This document shows, in pieces, positions 1-8,095 of a DNA stretch of 40,222 nucleotides (the first letter of the stretch is position 1; each line of letters begins with the position of its first letter). The DNA lies in the NCBI GenBank assembly GCA_964568985.1, contig CAZMSP010000003.1, forward strand, positions 1-40,222, written 5' to 3'. Source of the DNA: CAZBWE01 sp964568985. Its GTDB lineage: Bacteria; Planctomycetota; Phycisphaerae; Sedimentisphaerales; Anaerobacaceae. Below the pieces are notes generated by a model, which saw only the letters and a list, made by a program, of their open reading frames with translations, had not been told where the DNA came from and made no database searches. Position numbers and translations under genes: made by a program.

Positions 1-728
1 AGCTTCGCGGCAGGGTCGGCAGGTATAAACACCGGGCGTATGCATATATGCTGCTTCCGGTGTCTCGGCCAATTACACCGTTGGCAGCCAGGCGATTAAA
101 AGCCATCGAAGATTATTCAAGCTTAGGCGCCGGTTTCAGGATTGCTCTGCGGGATTTGGAGATTCGAGGGGCGGGAAATATTTTAGGGCCGGAGCAGTCC
201 GGCCACATTCAAATCGTAGGTTACCAGATGTACTGCGAATTGCTGGCTGATGCCGTAAAAAAATTAAAGAATGAACCGACCGAACCTATACCAACCGCGA
301 CTATCGATTTGGGTTTCGCCGCATATATACCTAAGAATTACATACCGCTTGATAGATTGCGAATGGATGTTTATCGCAAAATCGCCATTGCAAAAACAAA
401 AGAGGATTTGAAACAGATAGAAAACGAATTAACTGATGTTTATGGCCCTGTGCCGGATGAGGTCAAGTTGCTGCTGGAACTGGCCCAATTACGAATCGCA
501 GCAAGTAAGCAGGAAGTAAAAAGCATCGTCGCCTCTGGCCAGGAATTGATATTTTCGTTTGAAAAAGAACCTGACCGCAAAGTTGAAACATTATTTTCTA
601 AGGTAGCAGGGAAAGTTAGAATCCCGGACCAAAAGACAGTATATTTGCGCTTGCCTGCCAACTACTTCGAGCCGCAAACATTAATAACAATTTTACGAAA
701 AATCTTGGGTGATGAAAAAAATAAGTAA
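1..728 (+). CDS. mfd: Transcription-repair coupling factor Mfd, C-terminal part (5' truncated by window edge)
   Basis: Mfd is the DNA translocase that removes stalled RNA polymerase from lesions and recruits UvrA. The reading frame is already open at base 3 and reads LRGRVGRYKHRAYAY into the first internal ATG at 48, so the gene starts upstream of the window. LRGRVGR is the end of helicase motif VI, and the next block (RLKAIEDYSSLGAGFRIALR, then DLEIRGAGNILG) is the conserved Mfd/RecG-type segment after the motor. The rest is the C-terminal TRCF domain, with a recognisable DVYGPVPDEV stretch near its middle. About 240 codons are present against a usual total of about 1100. The frame closes with TAA at 726-728. 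No gene follows closely on the same strand. Confidence 0.93.
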   Translation, partial: LRGRVGRYKHRAYAYMLLPVSRPITPLAARRLKAIEDYSSLGAGFRIALRDLEIRGAGNILGPEQSGHIQIVGYQMYCELLADAVKKLKNEPTEPIPTATIDLGFAAYIPKNYIPLDRLRMDVYRKIAIAKTKEDLKQIENELTDVYGPVPDEVKLLLELAQLRIAASKQEVKSIVASGQELIFSFEKEPDRKVETLFSKVAGKVRIPDQKTVYLRLPANYFEPQTLITILRKILGDEKNK

Positions 729-821
729 ACAGAGTTGACTGATTTTGGCGCTAATATTTGCAGTGGTTTATGCAGGCAGGAAAGATATTGACTGCTCAGT
801 ATCATAAAGTGGAAAAAACTC

Positions 822-850
822 TTGCATTTTTAAGCCAAATCTACTATACT
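822..850 (+). promoter_or_regulatory. Candidate sigma-70 promoter for the GH44 gene
   Basis: TTGCAT at 822-827 and TATACT at 845-850 are separated by 17 bases. The -10 matches the consensus at five of six positions and the -35 is weaker. Transcription would start near 857, giving a leader of about 235 bases before the GH44 gene. Confidence 0.5.
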
Positions 851-856
851 AAACGT

Positions 857-1091
857 TAGAGTGAGCTTGAAGGCGATACACGGCAAAAGATACAGTATTC
901 GCCTGCCACCACAAATTAGTGTATGCTTTGCATACAGAAGACACACTGGAACCAAGACATCGGTGGGGAGAAGGGTAACAAAGACGCATCTAAGACCATA
1001 AGAACAAGGTGATTGATAAAACTTATCATTTAAGAAATATCCAGCTCACAAAGATTGTGAAAATACTATTATGACAACGTCAGGGGAAAAA
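857..1091 (+). other. Long structured 5' leader (untranslated) of the GH44 gene
   Basis: The 363 bases between mfd and the GH44 gene contain no convincing gene. Downstream of the candidate promoter there are at least two hairpins. In the first, GGCGATAC near 872 faces GTATTCGCC near 895, with one bulged base. In the second, TGTATGC (920-926) and GCATACA (930-936) form a perfect 7-bp stem with a TTT loop. A GATAA/TTATC pair lies near 1014-1027. I compared it by eye with GEMM-I (cyclic di-GMP), cobalamin and SAM riboswitch cores and did not find their signature motifs. It may be a regulatory leader of unknown type or simply a long UTR. Confidence 0.35.
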
Positions 1092-2855
1092 ATGAGAAGG
1101 TTTATTATCCTTATTTTTATCGTATTATGCACTGGTTCGCCGCCAGCCGGGTGGGCTGACCTAAGTATAGATTTTACAATCAATACCGCACAGGATAGAG
1201 CACCGATTAGCCCATATATCTATGGTGCTAATTATTCACTTGGCACAGAAGAGAGTATAGCAGCCAGACGAACCGGCGGCAATCGCCTGACCGGATACAA
1301 CTGGGAAAACAATTATTCTAATGCCGGCAGCGACTGGTTCCATCATAGTGACCACTATCTTGTCCAGTATCTGCCACCATCACAGCGACTAATTCCCGGA
1401 ATTTGTCTGACTGATTTTCAGGATGGATGTCTGCTGAGGGGAGAGTATTCTCTTATTACACTTCAAATGGCAGGCTTCGTATCAGCCGATGGAGACGGCA
1501 CAGTAGAAGAGTCAGAAACAGCGCCTTCTGACAGATGGAAAGAGGTTATCTATGCAAAGCCGACTCCATTTTGTGACCCTCCCAGCGACCCAAACGTGGA
1601 TGATGATTATGTGTATATGGATGAGTGTATCAACTTCCTCGTGGATACATACGGCAATGCATCCACACCAACGGGAGTAAAAGCCTACTCACTTGACAAT
1701 GAACCGGCACTTTGGTCCGAAACACATCCGAGAATTCACCCAAACAAGGTCCTGTGCGCGGAATTGATTAACAGGTCTGTTGACTTGTCCTCAGCAGTAA
1801 AAGATGTTGACCCTCATGCCAGGATATTCGGCCCGACGCTTTACGGCTTTTATGCTTATTTTAATTTACAGGATGCACCGGATTGGTCCAGCGTTGGAGG
1901 CGGATATCACTGGTTTATTGATTACTATCTTGACGAGATGCAACAGGCTGAAACTGCGCAGGGAAGAAAACTGCTCGATGTCCTTGATTTGCACTGGTAT
2001 CCCGAAGCAAGAGGTGATGGTGAAAGGATAACAAATTCACTGCCCTCTTACTCCAGAGCAAATGCAGAAGCACGGATGCAGGCACCGAGAACTCTATGGG
2101 ACCCCGATTACGTTGAAGACAGCTGGATAGCCCAATCGTTCAGAAGTTACTTGCCTCTTCTGCCGGAAATACAAAGTTCCATTAACAGTTATTACCCCGG
2201 CACCGCCCTTGCCATCACCGAATTTACTTACGGCGCACCGGAGCACTTCTCAGGCGGTATTGCGATGGCAGATGTGCTCGGTATATTCGGAAAGTACGGC
2301 TTGTTTATGTCCAACTATTGGGGTGATTCTAACGATTATGTTAGCGCTGCTTACAAAATATATAGAAACTACGACGGCAGCAATTCAACTTTCGGCGACA
2401 CAAAGGTCCACTCAACAATGAACGATAAGGAGAACAGCTCCATTTATGCCTCTATTTTTGGCGAAAATCTTTCAGAGCTGCATATTATAGTAATCAACAA
2501 GAATTTTGACGATGCGATTAACGGCTCATTTAATATTGAAAGTTCAAGGCCTTATATATCAGGTACTATATGGGCATTTGACAGTACCAGTTCCACTATA
2601 TCTGAAACTACGCCTATTGGCACCATAATAGACAATTCATTCTCTTACACCATACCTCCGCTGACTGTTTGTCACATAATTCTTGAAGCTTTGTGCCCCA
2701 CAGGTGACATCGATGGTGACTGTCTGGTTGATTGGGAAGACCTGCGAATTCTTGCTAAAAACTGGCTTAGCCCCGGTGGCAACGCGAATCTCGATGGAAT
2801 AAACGACGTTGATTTCTATGACTTCGCCCTGCTGGGTCAAGACTGGGGCCTATGA
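1092..2855 (+). CDS. Secreted glycoside hydrolase family 44 (endoglucanase/xyloglucanase-type) with C-terminal dockerin-like domain
   Basis: GH44 enzymes are retaining endo-glucanases acting on cellulose, xyloglucan or related beta-glucans. This protein (587 aa) starts with a signal peptide (MRRFIILIFIVLCTGSPP, cleaved after GWA). Next comes the family hallmark RRTGGNRLTGYNWENN near residues 59-74. The acid/base Glu is in SLDNEP (about E204) and the nucleophile in AITEF (about E377), so both catalytic residues are present. The last 55 residues contain two calcium-loop-like repeats (GDIDGDCLVDWEDL and NLDGINDVDFYDF), a dockerin type I-like module common in planctomycete secreted proteins. An ATG at 1071 is in frame, but the start at 1092 has an AGGGG ribosome site (1082-1086) and gives a clean signal peptide. 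The gene is monocistronic and convergent with the next one. Exact substrate is unknown. Confidence 0.88.
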   Translation: MRRFIILIFIVLCTGSPPAGWADLSIDFTINTAQDRAPISPYIYGANYSLGTEESIAARRTGGNRLTGYNWENNYSNAGSDWFHHSDHYLVQYLPPSQRLIPGICLTDFQDGCLLRGEYSLITLQMAGFVSADGDGTVEESETAPSDRWKEVIYAKPTPFCDPPSDPNVDDDYVYMDECINFLVDTYGNASTPTGVKAYSLDNEPALWSETHPRIHPNKVLCAELINRSVDLSSAVKDVDPHARIFGPTLYGFYAYFNLQDAPDWSSVGGGYHWFIDYYLDEMQQAETAQGRKLLDVLDLHWYPEARGDGERITNSLPSYSRANAEARMQAPRTLWDPDYVEDSWIAQSFRSYLPLLPEIQSSINSYYPGTALAITEFTYGAPEHFSGGIAMADVLGIFGKYGLFMSNYWGDSNDYVSAAYKIYRNYDGSNSTFGDTKVHSTMNDKENSSIYASIFGENLSELHIIVINKNFDDAINGSFNIESSRPYISGTIWAFDSTSSTISETTPIGTIIDNSFSYTIPPLTVCHIILEALCPTGDIDGDCLVDWEDLRILAKNWLSPGGNANLDGINDVDFYDFALLGQDWGL

Positions 2856-2873
2856 CCGTTGCCGGTTTGTGTT

Positions 2874-3335
2874 TTATTTTAGTCTCTTCGCTAATTCCGA
2901 GCCGAATTCCTTGGCAAGTCTGCTGGCAGTGTATTGCTTTGTGTTATCGTAGGAGGCAGTAAGAAGGATTTGGCCTTCTTTATCTTTAGCTATAACGGAG
3001 ATACTTTCGACCGCCTGATTCGCAAAAGCTGAACCGGTGCCAATGACGGAAACTTTTGTCTGGCTTGCTTTGCCCCTTACCGTCATAAAAGTCGAGCCGG
3101 CGATAAAAACCGTGGCGGTATTGGGGTCGCCTAATTCAAAATTCTTTCTGACAAATTCTTTTTCAATGACATCTCTTAGGACCTGACCAACCTGAGGGTT
3201 TTCGCTTCGAATCGGCTCGATATAAATACGCTTTTCAGCGAGCAATTTTAAACGGGGCGTGGTTACAATGTCATAAGGACAACCTGCGGATAATACTATC
3301 AATAATAAGCCAATTAGCCAATATAACCTTTTCAT
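2874..3335 (-). CDS. Small predicted lipoprotein of unknown function
   Basis: I do not recognise the family with certainty. The 153-aa product begins with MKRLYWLIGLLLIVLSAGC, a lipoprotein signal peptide with lipobox LSAGC. The mature part, about 135 aa, has VFIAGSTFMTVRGK, a Gly/Ala-rich VSVIGTGSAFANQAVES stretch, and a C-terminal helix. It resembles small periplasmic or outer-membrane lipoproteins that oligomerise, but this is only an impression. The frame is open up to 3461, but the ATG at 3335 has an AGGAG ribosome site just upstream on the minus strand and gives the signal peptide at the N-terminus. Its start faces the PpiC gene across a 222-bp divergent region, and its end lies 18 bp from the end of the GH44 gene. 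Confidence 0.72.
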   Translation of the reverse strand: MKRLYWLIGLLLIVLSAGCPYDIVTTPRLKLLAEKRIYIEPIRSENPQVGQVLRDVIEKEFVRKNFELGDPNTATVFIAGSTFMTVRGKASQTKVSVIGTGSAFANQAVESISVIAKDKEGQILLTASYDNTKQYTASRLAKEFGSELAKRLK

Positions 3336-3557
3336 TTTTTGCTCCTGACTTGTTTCCCAGGCAGTAATATTATTCGGCATATTATCTTGCTCTCTGAAGG
3401 CATTTTTTTTGGCTACAGGCAAGTAAAAACAGGCCACAGGATTCGAAAATAAAGATTGCAATTCCGTTAATTTATGTTTACGATTAAACTTATAAGCTGC
3501 TTATCGCAATATGCCCTTTGGTGTTAAGGATTTTTAAAGTTAAGAGGTCAATTTAAG

Positions 3558-4808
3558 ATGCGTAAAGAAATGGTTCGACAGGCTCACCATCCTGAGCGAA
3601 GTCTAAGGAGAGATTATAAGTGGCTGAGGGACCCCAAACGCCCAAAGGAGCGTTTGGGAACCCTGAAAACAGTTTTTGGTTGTTCTCTTTTCGTCCTGTT
3701 TTTTGCCGGCAGCTGTTCGGATAGCAGCAAGTCCGCTTCAGCCGATGCTGAGCTGCAGCGCTTGGCCCTCAGGCAAAAGGTAAAGCTTTTGGAAGAAGCA
3801 GGCGAACCAGTACTCGTTATTGGCGGCGAGAGTATTAGTAGTGACGATATAATTAATTCGCCGGTTAATCTGGGAGAAAGGCTCATCTCACCAATTGAAT
3901 ATCTTACGCCAATAGCGCAAAGGCACAATCTTGAGCAATTCAAAGAGCGAGCCAGAGACCCTCTTGAATCAGCGCTATCGATTAAGATTTCAGACATTTT
4001 ATTCTATCAACTGGCTAAAAGCCAGGTCAAAGAGAATGTTGACGAAGCCGTAGAAAAAGCAGCAGAAATGGAGCTGAGAAAATTTGTTCTCAACTATGGA
4101 GGCGACCAGGCCAAGGCAGATGAAGCACTCAAACAGATGGGAATGGACAGACAGAGTTTCAAGGAACGCCAAAAAAAATTCATACTTACTCAATCGTATG
4201 TAGCAAAAGAATTTCCCGGCAACAACAGCCCTGTCAGTTATAGCCAGTTAAAAACTTGTTACGAGCAAATGAAGGAAGAATCCTTCGTTAGGCCGGCTAC
4301 AATACAGTTCCGCCTGATAGATATCCAAACTGCAAAGCTTCAACTATCAGACCCAAATCAGGACCCGCTTGAAGAAGCGAGAAAGTTAGCTGATAAATTG
4401 GTTGAGCAAATCCGCGCTGGAACAGATTTCGGCGAATTAGCTCTGGGCTACTCACACGGACACAGGAGAGCATTTGGTGGATTGTGGAATCCGGTGAATC
4501 CGGATTCGCTGGCTAAACCTTATGATACTCTTGCCGTTGAGGCAGAGAGAATAAAACCAGGTCAGATTGCAGGGCCGATTGAAGCAGAAGGGCATATTTT
4601 TATAATGAAGCTCGAAGAAAAACACCCAAAGAGCTATGAGCCGTTTGAAAAAGTGCAACAACAGGTAGAACAGAGGATTATTGCCGACCGCCGGTGGGAA
4701 GTTATTAATAAACTTGATGCCAAAGTTATGCAGCAAAGGGAGCTCGAAGAAAAGGACAAATTCATAGATTTTTGTATTGAAAAAATTTATCAAATAAGCA
4801 ACAAATAA
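3558..4808 (+). CDS. PpiC/SurA-type peptidyl-prolyl isomerase, predicted lipoprotein
   Basis: The protein is a likely periplasmic folding factor. A parvulin-type domain lies roughly at residues 245-370 (RPATIQFRLIDI ... GTDFGELALGYS ... GGLWNPV ... IKPGQIAGPIEAEGHIFIMKLEEK). It is preceded by a SurA/PrsA-like helical chaperone region and followed by a helical tail. A lipoprotein signal (TVFGCSLFVLFFAGSC) occurs only at residues 38-53. The first 36 residues (MVRQAHHPERSLRRD and following) are encoded by two palindromic repeats (3571-3603 and 3633-3658) that look inserted into the n-region of the signal peptide. The ATG at 3558 has a weak AGAGG 10 bases upstream. A TTG at 3654 preceded by AAAGGAG would bypass the insertion. 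The true start is therefore uncertain, but the fold assignment is not. The gene ends 53 bp before acpS. Confidence 0.82.
   Translation: MRKEMVRQAHHPERSLRRDYKWLRDPKRPKERLGTLKTVFGCSLFVLFFAGSCSDSSKSASADAELQRLALRQKVKLLEEAGEPVLVIGGESISSDDIINSPVNLGERLISPIEYLTPIAQRHNLEQFKERARDPLESALSIKISDILFYQLAKSQVKENVDEAVEKAAEMELRKFVLNYGGDQAKADEALKQMGMDRQSFKERQKKFILTQSYVAKEFPGNNSPVSYSQLKTCYEQMKEESFVRPATIQFRLIDIQTAKLQLSDPNQDPLEEARKLADKLVEQIRAGTDFGELALGYSHGHRRAFGGLWNPVNPDSLAKPYDTLAVEAERIKPGQIAGPIEAEGHIFIMKLEEKHPKSYEPFEKVQQQVEQRIIADRRWEVINKLDAKVMQQRELEEKDKFIDFCIEKIYQISNK
3571..3658. repeat. Two REP-like palindromes inside the 5' end of the PpiC gene
   Basis: The first element (3571-3603) begins TGGTTCGACAGGCTCACCAT and continues CCTGAGCGAAGTC. 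Its arms, around CTCA/TGAG and TTCGAC/GTC, form a hairpin. A related copy in reverse orientation lies between genes at 12001-12040. The second is an 8-bp perfect inverted repeat, CCCAAACG (3633-3640) with CGTTTGGG (3651-3658), around a 10-base loop. Confidence 0.7.
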
Positions 4809-4812
4809 AGAC

Positions 4813-4837
4813 ACAAGACCTTAGGTTTGTGGTCTTG
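4813..4837. repeat. Short inverted repeat upstream of acpS
   Basis: CAAGACC and GGTCTTG form a 7-bp stem around an 11-base loop, followed by related CTTGAGTCTTG-like sequence rather than a T-run. It is therefore not a convincing terminator, and may be part of a dispersed short repeat. Confidence 0.4.
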
Positions 4838-4861
4838 AGTCTTGCGTCTGAGTCTTACGCG

Positions 4862-5260
4862 ATGGAAATTGTAGCACACGGTATAGACCTCGTAGACTGC
4901 CCGCGAATAGAAGATATGGTAAAGCGGCACGACCAGCGATTCATCAACAGGGTCTTTACTGCTGCTGAACAGGCCTATGCCGAGGCAAATAAAAACTCGA
5001 TTGAGAAATTAGCTGGCCGTTTTGCAGCAAAAGAAGCAGTTCTTAAACTGATGGGGACTGGCTGGCAGGGTAAAATCGCCTGGACTGATATAGAGGTAAT
5101 AAACAACCGTGCAGGTCAGCCGGAGGTTACTCTTAGCGGAGAGGTCAAAAAACTTGCCGATAAACTTGGTATTAAACACATAAGTATTAGTATTACACAT
5201 ACGGCCAATTTCGCAATCGCCTCAGCGGTTGCGCTGGCACAAGCAGATGAAGCCAAATGA
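4862..5260 (+). CDS. acpS: Holo-[acyl-carrier-protein] synthase AcpS
   Basis: AcpS transfers 4'-phosphopantetheine from CoA to the active-site serine of acyl carrier protein, activating fatty acid synthesis. The 132-aa protein matches the usual length of about 125 aa. It has the N-terminal HGIDLVDCPRIE motif, where the Asp binds magnesium, and the GRFAAKEAVLKLMGTG motif with the catalytic/metal Glu. The C-terminal SISITHTANFAIASAVA strand is also typical. The frame is open from a GTG at 4829, but the ATG at 4862 fits the family N-terminus MEIVAHGIDLV exactly. No clear ribosome site is visible. It overlaps the start of mnmG by 14 bases, so the two are probably translationally coupled. Confidence 0.92.
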   Translation: MEIVAHGIDLVDCPRIEDMVKRHDQRFINRVFTAAEQAYAEANKNSIEKLAGRFAAKEAVLKLMGTGWQGKIAWTDIEVINNRAGQPEVTLSGEVKKLADKLGIKHISISITHTANFAIASAVALAQADEAK

Positions 5261-7055
5261 GATTGACTGCATAGTTATAGGGGCGGGTCACGCCGGCGTC
5301 GAAGCTGCTCACGCTGCTGCCAGGATTGGCGCCAAAACGGCCCTCATAACCATCAGCAAAGACACCATAGCCAAGATGAGCTGTAATCCGGCTATCGGTG
5401 GGCTTGCGAAGGGACAGATTGTGCGGGAAATCGACGCACTGGGAGGACTGATGGGTTTGGCTATAGATGCAACAGGTATCCAGTTTCGAATGCTGAATTG
5501 CTCTAAAGGCCCGGCTGTTCAATCACCCCGCGCCCAGGCCGACAGGCAAAAGTACCACGAGTCTATCAGGCAGGTACTTGAACAAACTCCAAACTTGACC
5601 ATCGTTGAGGCAATAGCGACAGAGATAATCACAGAAAACAATAAGATACGAGCAGTCGCCTGCAAAGACGGCTCTTTATATTCTGCTCAAACGGTCATTG
5701 TCACACCGGGGACATTTCTCGGTGGAATGTTGTATATCGGCGAGGAGCGATGGTCAGGAGGAAGATTCGATGAGCCGCCGAGCACAGAACTTTCGCAAAG
5801 CTTGAAAGAGCTTGGACTGGAACTCGGGAGGATGGCAACAGACACAACGCCAAGGTTAGATGCGAGAACCGTGGATGTGGACAAATTGCAGGTCCAGCCC
5901 GGTGATGAGCCGCCGATACCATTTTCATTTATGACTGAAAGGATAGACCAGCCACAGGTGCCCTGCTGGATTACATACACTAACGAAAAGATACACAAGC
6001 TGCTCCGTGATAATTTGCATCGTGCTCCGCTTTCCTCCGGCCAAATAAAAGGTACCGACCCACGCTATTGTCCGAGCATTGAAAGTAAAATCGTCAGGTT
6101 TGCAGATAAAAAGCAGCATCGTATCTTTTTGGAGCCGGAAGAAGAAAATGTAAAGACAATTTACTGTAATGGCATTTTTACCTCTATGCCAAAAGACGTT
6201 CAAGAGCAGTTGCTAAGATTGCTGCCGGGGACAGAGAATGCCCGGATTATTCATTACGCCTATGCCATTGAATACGATTATTGTCCGCCGATTCAGCTAA
6301 AATCCAATCTGGAGACCAAAAAAATTTCAGGGCTGTTTCTGGCAGGGCAGATAAACGGAACCAGCGGATATGAAGAGGCAGCGGGGCAGGGCATTATGGC
6401 AGGTATCAACGCAGCCAGAAAGCTGCAGAACAAAGAGCCGGTCGTTCTCGGCAGAGACCAGGCATATATCGGTGTGTTGATAGATGATTTACTAACGAAG
6501 GGTATTGACGAGCCCTATCGAATGTTCACCTCAAGAGCCGAGTATCGTTTGTCTCTAAGAGCTGATAATGCGGATAGAAGACTGACGCAAATCGGTAAAT
6601 CTGTCGGACTCGTGGATGAGAATCGCTGGCAAAAATTCCAGAACAAAATGCAGAGCATTGATAAGCTGAAAAATTATCTGCAAAGTAGTAACTCAGATGG
6701 CCTGAATTTGTGGCAACGGCTTAGACAGCCGGATAGTGCTGTTACAAAAACGCTGGCTCAGAATCCGGAGATCAGAAATATGAACTTGGCTGAAGATGTT
6801 TTGCAGGCAGTAATCATCGATGCAAAATACGAAGGTTATTTGGCTAAGCAGCAGCGCCTGGTTACCAGCTTGCATACTTTAGAGAACAAAAAGCTCCCGC
6901 TTGATTTGGATTATAACAACATTGTGCATTTGCGGAGCGAAGCAAAAGAAAAACTGTCACTTTTTAGGCCGAGCACACTTGGCCAGGCTTCTCGAATAAG
7001 TGGTATTACTCCCGCTGATATTACCGTGATTCAAGTTCATATGAAGAAAATGTAG
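5247..7055 (+). CDS. mnmG: tRNA uridine-5-carboxymethylaminomethyl modification enzyme MnmG (GidA)
   Basis: MnmG is an FAD protein that works with MnmE to modify the wobble uridine of several tRNAs. The 602-aa product is close to the usual 620-630. It has the N-terminal FAD-binding motif VIGAGHAGVEAA, the family signature MSCNPAIGGLAKG, and the SGYEEAAGQGIMAGINAA segment. MFTSRAEYRLSLRADNADRR is characteristic, and the C-terminal helical MnmE-binding domain is complete (SRISGITPADI near the end). The frame opens earlier at a TTG (5229), but the ATG at 5247 gives the expected N-terminus and overlaps acpS by 14 bases. It converges on hisA with a 6-base gap. Confidence 0.97.
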   Translation: MKPNEIDCIVIGAGHAGVEAAHAAARIGAKTALITISKDTIAKMSCNPAIGGLAKGQIVREIDALGGLMGLAIDATGIQFRMLNCSKGPAVQSPRAQADRQKYHESIRQVLEQTPNLTIVEAIATEIITENNKIRAVACKDGSLYSAQTVIVTPGTFLGGMLYIGEERWSGGRFDEPPSTELSQSLKELGLELGRMATDTTPRLDARTVDVDKLQVQPGDEPPIPFSFMTERIDQPQVPCWITYTNEKIHKLLRDNLHRAPLSSGQIKGTDPRYCPSIESKIVRFADKKQHRIFLEPEEENVKTIYCNGIFTSMPKDVQEQLLRLLPGTENARIIHYAYAIEYDYCPPIQLKSNLETKKISGLFLAGQINGTSGYEEAAGQGIMAGINAARKLQNKEPVVLGRDQAYIGVLIDDLLTKGIDEPYRMFTSRAEYRLSLRADNADRRLTQIGKSVGLVDENRWQKFQNKMQSIDKLKNYLQSSNSDGLNLWQRLRQPDSAVTKTLAQNPEIRNMNLAEDVLQAVIIDAKYEGYLAKQQRLVTSLHTLENKKLPLDLDYNNIVHLRSEAKEKLSLFRPSTLGQASRISGITPADITVIQVHMKKM

Positions 7056-7061
7056 GCAGGG

Positions 7062-7793
7062 TTATGGCGGCCCGGATGAAGTCTTAGCCTCGTTTATTGC
7101 GTCTGAAAGTTTGAGCGTACCTTCGTACAAAGCCCGGCCGATTATTGCAGCTTCAAGCCCCAACTCAGCCAGCTTTTTAATATCGCTTAGCCTTCTGACA
7201 CCACCTGAAGCTATAACAGGCACATCTACGGTCTCCACAAGTGCCTTTGTTCTTTCAAGATTTGGCCCCGTCATCATACCATCTCTGGTAATGTCAGTAT
7301 ATATTATTGCTGCCAAAGGTAATTTAGAAGCTTCGATGGCAAAGTCCAGCAGAAGTTGTGAACTATCCTGTATCCAGCCGTGAGTAGCAACCTTCGAGCC
7401 CCTTGCATCAAGTCCGAGTGCAATTTTACCGCTGAACTTTTTGGTCATCTCGGTGAACCACTCGAAATCACTAACGGCCTTGGTGCCGATTATCACACGT
7501 TCTGCGCCCATATCGAGCAATTGCTTTATAGAATCTTCGTCCCGTAGTCCGCCGCCAACTTCAATTTTGAATTGCCCAAGATTTGCAATAGCTGATATCG
7601 CAGGCATATTAACCAGCTTACCTAATTTGGCTCCATCCAAATCGACGATATGCAGCCATTCTGCCCCAGCCGAGCTAAAGTCCCTCGCCTGCTTAACGGG
7701 GTCGTCCTGATAGGTTATCTGCCGGTGATATTCACCCTGGATGAGCCGAACACATTTACCATCCCGAAGGTCAATTGCTGGTATTATATACAT
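7062..7793 (-). CDS. hisA: HisA, phosphoribosylformimino-5-aminoimidazole carboxamide ribotide isomerase
   Basis: HisA catalyses the Amadori isomerisation that is the fourth step of histidine biosynthesis. The 243-aa TIM barrel has the normal length. It begins MYIIPAIDLRDGKCVRL with catalytic Asp8, and has the second catalytic Asp in LGLDARG (about D129). Both phosphate-binding half-barrel motifs are present (VGGGLR and IASGGVRRLSD), as is YTDITRDGMMTGPN. The presence of D8 and D129 and the DGAKLG segment favour HisA over HisF. No other his gene is in the window, so the pathway genes appear dispersed. It is convergent with mnmG and its 5' side faces the tRNA-Ser gene. Confidence 0.95.
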   Translation of the reverse strand: MYIIPAIDLRDGKCVRLIQGEYHRQITYQDDPVKQARDFSSAGAEWLHIVDLDGAKLGKLVNMPAISAIANLGQFKIEVGGGLRDEDSIKQLLDMGAERVIIGTKAVSDFEWFTEMTKKFSGKIALGLDARGSKVATHGWIQDSSQLLLDFAIEASKLPLAAIIYTDITRDGMMTGPNLERTKALVETVDVPVIASGGVRRLSDIKKLAELGLEAAIIGRALYEGTLKLSDAINEAKTSSGPP

Positions 7794-7925
7794 TGCTTAA
7801 CCTCGAATATTCTTAACAATTCGACGGATTTTAAATAAAGGCCCTTATCATTTCAACAATTTTCGGCTGAACATTATTTTTGACCCAGCACCAATTAATG
7901 TTTGTCTCTGAGTTGGGCAATATCC

Positions 7926-7954
7926 TTGCATTTCCAGCCAATTGCTTGTATAGG
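7926..7954 (+). promoter_or_regulatory. Candidate promoter of the tRNA-Ser gene
   Basis: TTGCAT (7926-7931) and TATAGG (7949-7954) are spaced by 17 bases, ending 16 bases before the mature tRNA 5' end. The -35 hexamer is the same as that proposed for the GH44 promoter. Confidence 0.45.
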
Positions 7955-7970
7955 TTATAGTAAGTTTTTT

Positions 7971-8056
7971 GGAGAGGTGTCGGAGTGGCTGATCGAGCCG
8001 GTTTCGAAAACCGGTGTGCCCTTTGGGTACCGCGGGTTCGAATCCCGCCCTCTCCG
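7971..8056 (+). tRNA. tRNA-Ser (anticodon CGA)
   Basis: The 86-base sequence folds as a class II tRNA. The acceptor arm pairs GGAGAGG (7971-7977) with CCTCTCC (8049-8055), with discriminator G at 8056. The anticodon stem CCGGT/ACCGG closes the loop TTCGAAA, putting anticodon CGA at 8005-8007, which reads UCG serine codons. A long variable arm (GTGCCCTTTGGGTAC region) and the T arm GCGGGTTCGAATCCCGC are clear. The CCA end is not encoded (GTT follows), so it must be added after transcription. Confidence 0.95.
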
Positions 8057-8095
8057 GTTCTTAACCTATCTCCGATAAGCAACTATAATAGAGTT

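Noticed and set aside
857..1091. Cyclic di-GMP (GEMM-I) riboswitch before the GH44 gene
   Set aside because: The leader has hairpins and a GGTGGGG stretch, but the conserved GGGACGCAAAGCC-type core is absent.
7831..8082. Minus-strand ORF of 83 codons over the tRNA-Ser
   Set aside because: It is the well-known spurious reading of a serine tRNA (GGIRTRGTQRAHRFSKPAR). The tRNA folds perfectly on the other strand.
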